From contig JAREIK010000686.1 of assembly GCA_029783825.1 (NCBI GenBank), positions 117,011 to 181,010 of the forward strand: a stretch of 64,000 nt of DNA, given 5' to 3'. Position numbers and translations under genes: made by a program. Each line of letters begins with the position of its first letter. The stretch's first letter is position 1. This stretch comes from Sapria himalayana. Lineage: Eukaryota; Streptophyta; Magnoliopsida; Malpighiales; Rafflesiaceae. The notes beneath the pieces were generated by a model. That model saw only the letters and a program-made list of their open reading frames with translations. It was not told where the DNA came from and did not search any database. Shown here piece by piece: positions 49,813 to 60,300 of this stretch.

Positions 49813-50843
49813 TATAAAATAAATTATGAGTTAAAAATATAATTTATAAAAATTATTTTTCATCAAAAAATAGATAAGCTTATAAAAAGAATAAAAATTT
49901 AAAAATAAATAATTATTATTAAGTAAAATATTTTGCTTTGCTTTTGAATCATTTTTGGTTTTGATATTATATTTTAAGTAATATCAATCTTATTCATAAT
50001 AGATTTTTAATTTATTTTTTGGTAATTATTAGAATATCTATGAAAAAAATTGTTTATATTGAATTTATTTGATATATAATTATTATGATTATTATAAATA
50101 AATATTGTATTAACTTTTGAAAAAATTAAAAATTATTATATTTTCAAAGGTTTAATCTTAAAAAATGAGAAAGAATACAAAAAATAAATTTTTTGTTATA
50201 TCTTTTTTAAATAAAACCTATAGGCCACCAAATGTTTACTTACTTAAAATAGTAGATCATAAAACCCGAAACCCATAAATACATAAACCTTATAATAGCT
50301 ATATACTACTTAATAAATAATAAATCTCATTTTTATTTCTATTTATTATAATTTTAAATATTCATTTTAATTATTTATATTTTAATTTTTAGAAAAATTA
50401 ATTACAAAATAAATATCGAGTGAGACAGATATTATTTAAATAATTTATTTTAATCATAAGAAAATATAAGCTTATAAAAAGATGGAAAAATTTAAAAATT
50501 ATATATTATTATTTAGTAATATATATTTTTTTGATTTTGAATCATTTTGTGTATTGTAAATATATTTTAATTAATATTTATATTATTAATAATAGTTTAT
50601 TAATTTAATTTTTGTTCATTATTATAATATCTATCATTAAAATTATTTATATTGAATTTATATGATATATAATTAATAAGATTAATATAATTATACATGG
50701 TATTCACATTTCAAAAAATTTTTATTTTTATTTTATAAATAAAACCTATATACCACTAAATGCCTAAAAACATAAATTGCTAAACTTTTAAACGACAAAA
50801 CCCCTAAATAATCGATCCATTAAACTAGTATACCATATATAAT
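45388..50843 (+). repeat. AT-rich satellite array, forward block E
   Basis: Forward satellite with palindrome cores at 45903, 46639, 47237, 47834, 48417, 48939, 49550 and a degenerate one at 50149. It includes a composite junction near 46,190 and a shortened-class junction near 48,560. Monomer order from about 47,600 to 49,900 resembles 15,900-17,950. At about 46,720 the monomer has the intact insertion target (CTAAATGC followed by ATACACAG), an empty site. No gene is visible. Confidence 0.92.
49748..49808. repeat. Expanded (TA)n microsatellite
   Basis: About 30 TA units with one interruption (ATATTTATAT). It is positionally equivalent to the shorter runs at about 17,875 and 34,886-34,916. 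Confidence 0.88.
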
Positions 50844-51345
50844 TGTTGAGAAATTGTGCTTCCACAGTAGTGAGATTGAGATACAGAAACACAGAAACAA
50901 CATAAAACAAGCAATATATATATCACAATTCTGCAACCATCAATGATAGAATTAAAAAACGAGAAAAAAAATACCCAAAATAATGTGTTTCGCTAGTCGC
51001 TCAGTATGACTAGCTAAATCCACTAGAAAATGCTTATGCATTATATATTAAAGCAACAGAAATGTCTTACAGTATGTAGCACACAGAATAGTCGGGATAA
51101 ATCACATAGAGAGAAGAGAGAGAGACGATGAATAGTTCCACGTGTCCAAAAATAGCCACCCAAAAATAAAATTACAAAACATTTTATATTAAAATTTCTC
51201 TCGGTTCATTTAACGGGAGCGGGTCGGATCATGAGACGGGTCAGGCTCTACTCCAATTTTGGCCAGCTATCTGGTCAGTGAAACCTCTGTTATTGTACTA
51301 CTGCTGCATCCCCAGCCTCTTAATATTTCCTTTCCTACACTTACA
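50844..51345 (-). mobile_element. LTR-like insert, possible solo Copia-type LTR
   Basis: About 500 bp of non-satellite sequence with higher GC. On the plus strand it begins TGTTGAGAAATTGTGC and ends near CTACACTTACA. On the minus strand it therefore begins TGTAAGTGTAGG and ends AATTTCTCAACA, the TG...CA form and CAACA end common in plant Ty1-copia LTRs. It contains a TATATAA-like site and a GA-rich stretch (about 51,105-51,125). There is no primer-binding site, no coding sequence and no matching 5-bp target duplication (ATAAT left, TGAAA right), so a solo LTR with a damaged right border is the best reading. Orientation and family are uncertain. Confidence 0.45.
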
Positions 51346-54300
51346 TGAAACTATTAAAAAAGAAAAAATTTTTGCTTATACAAACATATTATCAAAAAAT
51401 AAATTACATATACAGCAATAATAAATCTCAAATCTCATTTTAATTTGTATTCATTATAATTTTAAATATTCATTTTAAATATTTATTAGTTTTTTTATAT
51501 AGATATTAATTACAAAATAAATAATTAGTCAGACAAATATAATATTAATAATTTACTTTAAAAAAAATATAATCTTATAAAAAGAAGTAAAAATTTAAAA
51601 AAAAATTATTATTTAGTAATAAATTTTACTTTGATTTTGAATCATTTTAGGTTTTGTAATTATATTTTAGTTTATATCTATCATATTAATAATAGTTTAT
51701 TAATTTATTTTTTGATAATTGATATCATATCTATCAATAGAATTATTTATAATTAGTTTATATTATATATAATTATAATGATTATTATTACTAAATATTG
51801 TATTCACATTTTAAAAAAATTTTAAAATTATTATATTTTCAAATGTTATAACCTTTGAAAATGTGAAAAAATAACAAAAATAATTTTTTTGTTATTTCAT
51901 TGTTTAAATAAATCCTATAAACCACTAAATGCCTAAATACATAAATCAATAACTCCTAAATCTTGAAAACCCTACATAGATAATGAATTTAAATAGGTAT
52001 AACATAAATAATAAATAATAAATCTCAATATTATTTTTTTTCATTATAATTTATAATATTCTTTTTAATTATTTATTTTTACAGAATAAATTGAGATATT
52101 TTGTTTATTTTTATATAATTATTAATTACAGAATAAATTGAGTTAGACAAATATAATTTATATAATTATTTTTCATCAAAAAAATATAGATAAACTTTTT
52201 AAAAGAAAAAAAATTCAAAACAAAAAAAATATTATATAGTAATATATTTTGCTTTATTTCTTAATCATTTTAGGTTTCATAATTATATTTAAATTGGCAT
52301 CTATCTTATTAATAATACATTATTAATTTATTCTTTGATCATTATTATAATATTTACCAATAAAAATATTTATATTGAATTTATATGTTATATAAATATA
52401 ATGATTATTATAACTAAATATAGTATTCAATTTTGAAAAAAAATTAAAAAATTAATATATTTTCAAAGGTTATAACCTTTGAAAATATCAAAAAATAAAA
52501 TAAATAAATTTTTTGATATTTTTTTTAAATAACACATAAAAACCTCTAAATGCATACACAGTTAAATCAGTAGACTCATAAACCCCGTAATGCAAAAATA
52601 CATAAACCATTAAACCGCTATATACTACTTAATAATTAATAAATCTAATTTTTAATTCTATTTATTATAATTTTAAATATTCATTTTGATTATTTATTAG
52701 TTTATTTTTATAGAAATATTTATTACAAAATAAATTATGAGTGCAACAAATATATTTTAAAATATATATATGCTTATAAAAGAAGTAAAAATTTAAAAAT
52801 TAAAAATTGTTTTCCAGAAATATATTTTACTATAATTTTGAATCAATTTTTTTTTGTAATTATTTTTTAATTAATATCTAACTTAATATCAATAGTTTAT
52901 GAATTTAATTATGATCATTATTATAATATATATCAATAAAATTGTTTATTTAATTTATATGATATATAATTATTAATATTATTATAACTAAGTATTGTAT
53001 TTACATTTCAAAAAATTTTTAATATTATTATATTTTCAAAGGTTATAAACTATGAAAATGAAAAAAAATTATAAAATTTTTTTTGATATTATATTTTTTT
53101 TAATAAAATGTAAAAACCATTAAAAGCTTAAAAACATAAATTGCTAAAATCCTAAATGAAAAAAACTGATAAATACTTAAACCATTAAACTGGTATATAG
53201 TAATAATAAATCATAAATCTCATTTTAAATTTTATACAGTATAATTTTACAATTTTATTTTAATTATTTATCAGATTATTTTTATAGAAATATTAATTAC
53301 AAAATAAATTATTAGTGAGACACATCTAATTTAAATTAAAATAGTATCCCAAAATAATAAATAATAAATAATAAATCTCAATTTTTTTCATTATAATTTT
53401 AAATATTCATTTTAATTAATTAATTAATTATTTATTTATTTATAAATAATAATTACAAAATAAATTGAGCTAGACAAATAATTTATATAAATTATTTTTC
53501 ATCAAATAATTATAGATAAACTTTTTAAAAGAAAAAAAATTTTAAAAACAAAATATTATTATATAGTAATATATTTTGCTTTGCTTATGAATTATTTTAG
53601 GTTGTGTAATTATATTTTAATTGATATCTATCATATTAATAATAGATTATTAATTTATTCTTTGATCATTATTAGAATATTTATCAATAAAATTGTTTAT
53701 ATTGATTTTACATGATATATAATTATAAAGATTATTATAACTAAATATTTTATTTACATTTGAAAATAATTTAAAAATTATTATATTTTTAAAGGTTATC
53801 ATCTTTGAAAATGAGATAAAATCACAAAAATAAATTTTTTGTTATTTTATTGTTTATATAAAACCTATAAACAACTAAATGCCTAAATGCTTAAATCATT
53901 AAACTTCTAAACCCCAAAACCCTTAAATACTTAAACATTTAAACCATCTTTAAATGTTTAAGTATTTATAAATAATATAAAAATATCTATCAATAAATAA
54001 TAGTTTATTAATTTATTTTTTGATCATTATTATATTTATATTTAGTTTATTAATATCTATCAATAAAATTGTTTATTTTTAATTTACATGATATATAATT
54101 ATTAATTTTATTATAACTAAATATTGAATTCACATTTGAAAAAAATTTAAAAATTATTATATTTATAAAGGTTATAACCTTGAAAAATTGATAACAAATT
54201 TGAAAATTAATTTTTTTGTTATTTCATTATTTAAATAAAACATATAAACTACTAAATGCCTAAACACTTAAATCACTACTCTCCTAAACTCCTAAATACT

Positions 54301-54885
54301 TAAACCATTAAACGAGTATATCCTAAATAATTAATCATAAATCTCATTTTTATTTGTATTCTTTATAATTTTAATATTCATTTTAATTATTTATTAGTTT
54401 ATTTTTATAGAAATATTAATTGCAAAAAAAAATTATGAATGAGACAAATATAATTTAAATAATTTATCTTCATCAAAAAAATGTATAAGCTTATAAAAAG
54501 AATCAAAAATTTAAAAATAAAAAATTATTATTTAGTAATAAATATTTTACTTTGATTTTGAATCATTTTAGGTTTTGCAAATATATTTTAACTAATATCA
54601 ATCTTATTAATAATAGTTTATTAATCTATTTTATGATCAGTATTATAATATCGATCAATAAAATTATTTATATTGAATTTACATGATATTTAATTTTTTA
54701 GATTATTATAATTAAATATTGTATTAACATTTGAAAAAAAAATAAAAATTATAATATTTTCAATGGTTATAACCTTGAAAATAAGAAAAAATCATAAAAA
54801 TAATTTTTTTGTTATTTAATTATTTAAATAAAACCTATAAACCACAAAATACCTAAATAATTAAATTACTAAACTCCTAAACCCT
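51346..54885 (+). repeat. AT-rich satellite array, forward block F
   Basis: Forward satellite with palindrome cores at 51844, 52468, 53041, 53794, 54170 and 54765. It contains a small local duplication near 52,070-52,140, a composite junction near 53,330 and a complex rearrangement at 53,924-54,070, including a fold-back with 20-bp arms. Its first bases (51,370-51,420) share a junction sequence with 23,960-24,010. No gene is visible. Confidence 0.9.
53924..53968. repeat. Perfect inverted repeat, 20-bp arms, 5-bp spacer
   Basis: The left arm TAAATACTTAAACATTTAAA (53,924-53,943) is the exact reverse complement of 53,949-53,968, with spacer CCATC. The left arm belongs to the telomere-like tract of a forward monomer. 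The right arm is a reversed copy of it, followed by scrambled monomer pieces to about 54,070. This is a fold-back junction. Confidence 0.93.
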
Positions 54886-55092
54886 GATACTACTCCACCA
54901 CAAACACATAGCGAATGACCATAGTACACACGTGCACATATTCTTGTCCATTTTGGTGTAGCATTTAGAGGGGCCAGCAAGTCCTGGAAGCAGCCAGAAG
55001 TATGGGCCACCAGCTTGTAGAGGGCCCCACTAGAAAGTCGGGATGATAACATACAGACAACTGACGAGATCGAGCAAAGTGTCGGGAGTAAA

Positions 55093-55445
55093 CCCATGAG
55101 TAGCTAGGAGTGGGTCTCACTAGCCCTATCAGGCAGCATAGAGGGCAACCCAACCATCGCCATACAGGATTAGCAGGTAATCCATGATTAATTAGAGAGG
55201 CTGAAAAATCTAAAGCATCACAAAGCAGGGCGAGTAAGCAATGGAGTCCAGACCAGCCATACGGGAGCAAAAGATTCAAACTTGTAGTTTATGTTTGTAG
55301 TCTTATTTGTATTTTGGACTTTGTATGCACCATGTACTTGTAGAGAGGGATCATTACATACTCACACACACAATCTTGTATGTTCTCTATGTAGCATGCA
55401 ATGAGGGCAACTGGACCCATGAGTATCTCTAAGTGGGGCCCACTA
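55093..55445 (+). repeat. Diverged 30-bp direct repeat in the island
   Basis: CCCATGAGTA...GTGGG.C.CACTA occurs at 55,093-55,122 and again at 55,416-55,445, matching at 24 of 30 positions. A GAGGGCAAC motif also lies near each copy. It suggests an old duplication of about 323 bp or a repeated regulatory block; most sequence between the copies no longer aligns by eye. Confidence 0.55.
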
Positions 55446-55453
55446 ATGCATTT

Positions 55454-55461
55454 TATAAATA
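55454..55461 (+). promoter_or_regulatory. Candidate TATA box (TATAAATA)
   Basis: TATAAATA lies in a locally GC-rich context (AGTGGGGCCCACTAATGC just upstream). It is placed about 680 bp before an AATAAA plus poly(A) end, which fits a small transcription unit. By distance alone, transcription would start near 55,485-55,490. No experimental support. Confidence 0.35.
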
Positions 55462-55484
55462 CACATTAGGCGATGCTGAACTCC

Positions 55485-56174
55485 CTGGAGCAGAAGACTG
55501 AACTTTATAGCATATTGTATTTTACTTGTATTCTAGCTTGATTGTACGCATAGATAATTAGACTATCAGATGGACCTCATCACACATGCACACCGATGCA
55601 TGAATATTTTTTGATATTTTGTCGGTACAACATACAGCCGCATCTTGGAGCTTGAGGAGTAAGGATTCTAACGCAAGAGATACTTCTTTGAGGATCTTTG
55701 GAGCAAATGAATGTGGAATTCAAAGGTGAGAATGAATTGACAAAGTGTCATAGATATGGACTTGTGGATTTATGGGTATTCAGTTTTACATGTATTCCAT
55801 TGCATAGCAATGACATAGGCAAACGCTTGATGATGCATGTCACACACATGCACAATCTTATATTTGCATTGTTTTAATATGGTGCATCATTCAGGTTCCT
55901 CCAAATGGCTTGGAAAAATCTGAATGGAAAGGATGCTGTGCGCATAATGACTCAATGCCAACTCTCAAGTCCTGGAATTGCATGTGATTTTAGTTGTATT
56001 AGTACGCTTGGAATTCTTAGGCATTATGTTTTTTTAAGTATTTTATGCATAGAATCATTAAGGTGCATAAGATTTGGAGGGCTAGCCTAAATTAGTCAGC
56101 ATTTTAGTCTCTTGTAAGTTGTGTGCCTAAATGATAAATAAAGTGTGTATTTTCCAAAAAAAAAACAAAAAAAA
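55485..56174 (+). other. Transcript-like unit ending in a poly(A) tract
   Basis: The plus-strand segment between the TATA-like site and the A tract. It carries a candidate intron at 55,726-55,894 (CAAAG/GTGAG donor, CATCATTCAG acceptor, 169 nt), AATAAA at 56,137-56,142, and 14 nt later A10-C-A8 at 56,156-56,174. Poly(A) written in genomic DNA after a correctly spaced AATAAA points to a retroposed RNA, but the retained intron-like segment and upstream TATA box argue for an unspliced or noncoding RNA, or a coincidence. A 61-codon frame at 55,905-56,090 begins just after the acceptor; I do not recognise its product. Confidence 0.4.
56137..56174 (+). terminator. Polyadenylation signal and poly(A) tract
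   Basis: AATAAA at 56,137-56,142 is followed after 13 bases by an A-rich tract with one C (56,156-56,174), a spacing typical of mRNA 3' ends. I saw no target-site duplication around it. Confidence 0.55.
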
Positions 56175-56284
56175 CCATAAACTATATCCCTGGTCCATAA
56201 ACCCTAAATCCTAAATCTCATGTTTTGCAGTTTTATAATCCAATGACTAAGTGTTAAATTTAAATTGAAATTCACAACTTTTAG

Positions 56285-56645
56285 GAATGTCACAGATTTA
56301 TCTTTTTGTATATTTAACACAAAGTCATGCCTCAAGGGGTGAGTTATGGTTTCAGTCTCTTTCTTGCTTTAGATTATTGTAGCATTAGCAATGGTCATGA
56401 TTGTATATTTTGTCTCTAGAACATAAAGTCATATCAATGAGAATATGCCATAACTTGTGTATCTCTGTTGAACATATTGTAATGGCTTAAAGAATGATCT
56501 TGAATACATATTTAATTACTATAATACTTGGTCACTGTATTGGATATGACCATAGCTTGTGCATTTTATCTTTATATTGCAAAGTCATTGCACTAGGAAT
56601 GATTGTAACTTTGGACATTCCTCATGAACAAAAGTGATGACCCTA
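56285..56645 (+). repeat. Degenerate tandem repeat, about 51-bp period
   Basis: Related units begin near 56,286, 56,341, 56,391, 56,443, 56,492, 56,543 and 56,597. Recurrent parts are TATGRCCATARCTTGTGYAT-like and AAAGTCAT-like blocks; for example ATGCCATAACTTGTGTAT at 56,444 and ATGACCATAGCTTGTGCAT at 56,545. Units are strongly diverged, so this was judged by eye. Confidence 0.5.
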
Positions 56646-57320
56646 TAAATAGTAAAAGCTCAAGTACTACTCTTTATAACATTCTATATCTAAAATTCTT
56701 GGGATTGGAAATATCACTATGGCATTTTTTTTTGATTTGTGACCTCAAGTGTCAATATGCAAGACTAATATTTCGAGCAATGATTAAAATCTTTTATACA
56801 TTTGAATATGATTCATTTACACCTTTTTGGGTAATGTGAGATGGTATACATAACTCATTTAATATAAAAAGAAAGAAATGATACTTTTCATATCCACGAG
56901 GATATAAAAAAAGGCTTAGACATGCCAATAAAATAAATTTTTTGATTCTTGATTGAATGAGAGCCCATACTTCTTGCACTACCCAAACCACCCTGGGGGT
57001 AGTTTGTACTAATAGCCTACACGGTGGTAATTTTTTTCGAGGAGAAGTATGTTTTAAAAAAATTGCTTTGAGTGTGTGCATTAAAGATATTTTAGAAGAA
57101 ATTACAATAATCAATATAAATAGCATCCTCAACAAATAGCTATTTCAACACATAGGGGTACAACATTAGTTTGGTCTGTTAGTGTACATGAGTGAAATTA
57201 CCTTTGTAGCCTAGTGATTCAACATCAAATATGATGAGACATAATAGAGATAAAGTAAAAGCTCCTATTATTTTGGTTAGAGCTTTAGCAATCATTCTTG
57301 AGTTGAGAAAGGAACAAAAT

Positions 57321-60300
57321 AAATAATTTTAATTATTCAGTATAATTTTATTTGTTATTTTAATTATTTATCAGTTTATTTTTATAGAAATATTAATTAC
57401 AAAATTTATTATTAGTGAGACAGATCTAATTTAAATTAAACCGGTATATCCTAAATAATAAAGAATAAATCTCATTTTTTTTCATTTTAATTTTAAATAT
57501 TCAAATTTAATTATTTATTTTTTTTATTTTTATATAAATAGTAATTACAAAATAAATTATGAGTTACACAAATATAATTTATATAAATTATTTTCACCAA
57601 AATAATATAGATAAACTTTTTAAAAGAAAAAAAAAATTCAAAACAAAAAATTATTATATAGTAATATATTTTGCTTTGCTTCTGAATCATTTTAGGTTTT
57701 GTAAATATATTTTAAATGGTATATATCTTATTAATAATAGATTATTATTTTATTTTTTCATCATTATTAGAATATTTATCAATAAAAATGTTTATATTGA
57801 ATTTATATGATATAATCATAATGATTATTATGACTAAATATTGTATTCACTTTTGAAAAAAATTTTAAAATAATTAAATTTTCAAAGGTTATAACCTTTG
57901 AAAATTTAATTATTTTAAAATTTATAAAATTAATTTATAACCTTTGAAAATGTGAAAAAATAAAAAAAGTAAATTTTTTGTTATTTCATTTTTTAAATAA
58001 AACCTATAGATCATTAAATGCTTACTTACTTAAATAATTAAGCTCATATATACCGAACCCCCTAAATACATACACCTTTTAACAGCTATATAATACTAAA
58101 TAAATAATTAATCTCATTTTTATTTCTATTTATTATAATTTTATAAATTAATTTTAATTATTTATAGTTTAATTTTTTAGAAAAATTAATTACAAAATAA
58201 ATATCGAGTGAGACAAATATTATTTTAATAATTTATTTTAATAAAAAAAAATATAAGCTTATAAAAAGAAGAAAAATTATAAAAATTAAATATTATTATT
58301 TAGTAATATATTTTGATTTGATTTTGAATCATTTTGTGTTATGTAAATATATTTTTATTAATATTTATATTATTAATAATAGTTTATTAATTTAATTTTT
58401 GTTCATTATTATAATATCCTTCATTAAAATTGTTTATATTGAATTTATATGATATATAATTATTATGATTATAATTATACATAGTATTCACATTTCAAAA
58501 AATTTAAAAAATTATTTTATTTTTAAAGGTTATAAACTTTGAAAATCAGAAAAAATCTAAAAAAAATTTTTTATTTTTATTATATTAATAAAACCTATAA
58601 ACCATTAAATACCTAAAAACATAAATTGATAAACTTTTAAACGACAAAACTTTTAATTAATCAAACCATTAAACCTATATACCACATTATAATAAATCAT
58701 AAATCTCATTTTAATTTGTATTCATTATAATTTTAAATATTCATTTTAATTATTTATTAGTTTATTTTTTATAGAAATATTAATTACAAAATAAATAATG
58801 AGCGAGACAACTAAAATTTTAATAATTTATTTTTAATCAAAAAAAGTATAAGCTTATAAAAAGAAGTAAAAATCTAAAAACAAAAAATTATTATTTAGTA
58901 ATATAGTTTACTTTGATTTTGAATCATTATATATAGGTTTTGCAATTATATTTTAATTGCTATCAATCTTATAAAAAATAGTTTATTAATTTATTATTTG
59001 ATCAATTTTATAATATCTAACAATAAAATTACTTATATTTAATTTAAATGTCTTATAGTTATTAAGATTATTATAAGTAAATATTATATTTACATTTGTA
59101 AAAAATTTAAAAATTATTATATTTTCAAAGGTTATAACCTCCAAAAATGATAAAAAATCACAAAAATAATTCTTTTATTATTTAAATAAAACTTATAAAC
59201 CACTAAATGCCTAAACATTTAAATCTCTACACTCCTAAACCCCAAAACCACCTAAATACTTAAACCATTAAACCTATATAACCTAAATAATAAATAATAA
59301 ATCTCATTTTTATTTGTTTTCATTATAATTTTAAATATTGATTTTAATTATTTTTTTAGTTTATTTTTATAGAAATATTAATGACAAAATAAATAATGAG
59401 TGAGACATATATAATTTAAATAAATTATTTTTTATGAAAAAAAATATAAGCTTATAAAAATAAACAAAAGTTCAAAAAATTTAAATTTTATTTAGTAATA
59501 TAATTTACTTTGATTTTGAATTATTTTGGGTTCTGCAAATATATTTTAATTAATATCTGTCTTATTAATAATAGTTTATTAATTTATTTTTTGATCATCA
59601 AAATAATATATATTAATAAAATTTGTTATATTGAATTTACATCAAATATAATTATTAAGATTATTATAACTAAGTATTGTATTCATATTTTAGAACTATT
59701 AAAAAATTATTGTATTTTCAAAGGTTATAACCTTTGAAAATCACAAAAATTCATAAAAAAAAATTTTTATTATTACATTGTTTAAATAAAACCTATAAAT
59801 CAATAAATAAAACCTAAATGTGTAAACATATAAATCAATAAACTCATTAAACCCAAAACCACAATAAACTTAAACCATTAAATAGGTATACCCTAAATAA
59901 TAAATCATAAGTCTCATTTTTATTAGTATTCTTTATAATTTTATATATACATTTTAATTATTTATTAGTTTATTTTTATAGAAATATAAATTAAAAAATA
60001 AATTAATAGTGAGAAAAATATAATTTAAATAATTTATTTTTCATCAAAAAATATATAAGCTTATAAATGGATACAAAAATTTAAAAATTAAAAATTAAAA
60101 ATTAAAATTTAGTAAAATATTTCACTTTGATTTTCAATCATTTTAGGTTTTTTAAATATATTTTAAATAATATTTATCTTATTAATAATTGTTTAATAAT
60201 CTTTTGTATGATCATTATTATAATATATATCAATATAATTGTTTAGATTAAATTTACATGATATATAATTATCAAGATTATCATAGCTAAATATAGTATT

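Larger units (their letters stand above)
54886..57320. other. Non-satellite island with moderate GC
   Basis: About 2.4 kb unrelated to the satellite or the hAT elements. Satellite stops after ...CTCCTAAACCCTGATAC and resumes near ATTCAGTATAATTTTA, with about 100 bp of monomer missing between, so it is not a clean insertion. The left half (to about 56,175) ends in a poly(A) tract and looks like a transcript-derived or transcribed unit. The right half contains a degenerate 51-bp tandem repeat and AT-rich single-copy-looking sequence. Small frames on both strands overlap each other and show no recognisable protein. Confidence 0.75.

Noticed and set aside
54861..55279. Two overlapping minus-strand frames in the island (54,861-55,097 and 54,965-55,279)
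   Set aside because: They overlap in different frames, have no recognisable domain, and one extends into satellite. GC-rich sequence alone explains the lack of stops.
56195..56222. AAACCCTAAATCCTAAATC as a true interstitial telomere array
   Set aside because: Only one exact CCCTAAA and one imperfect unit, too short to call a telomeric array.
56794..57139. Opposing frames at 56,794-57,135 (minus) and 56,957-57,139 (plus)
   Set aside because: Mutually overlapping on opposite strands, with no motif or homolog recognised.
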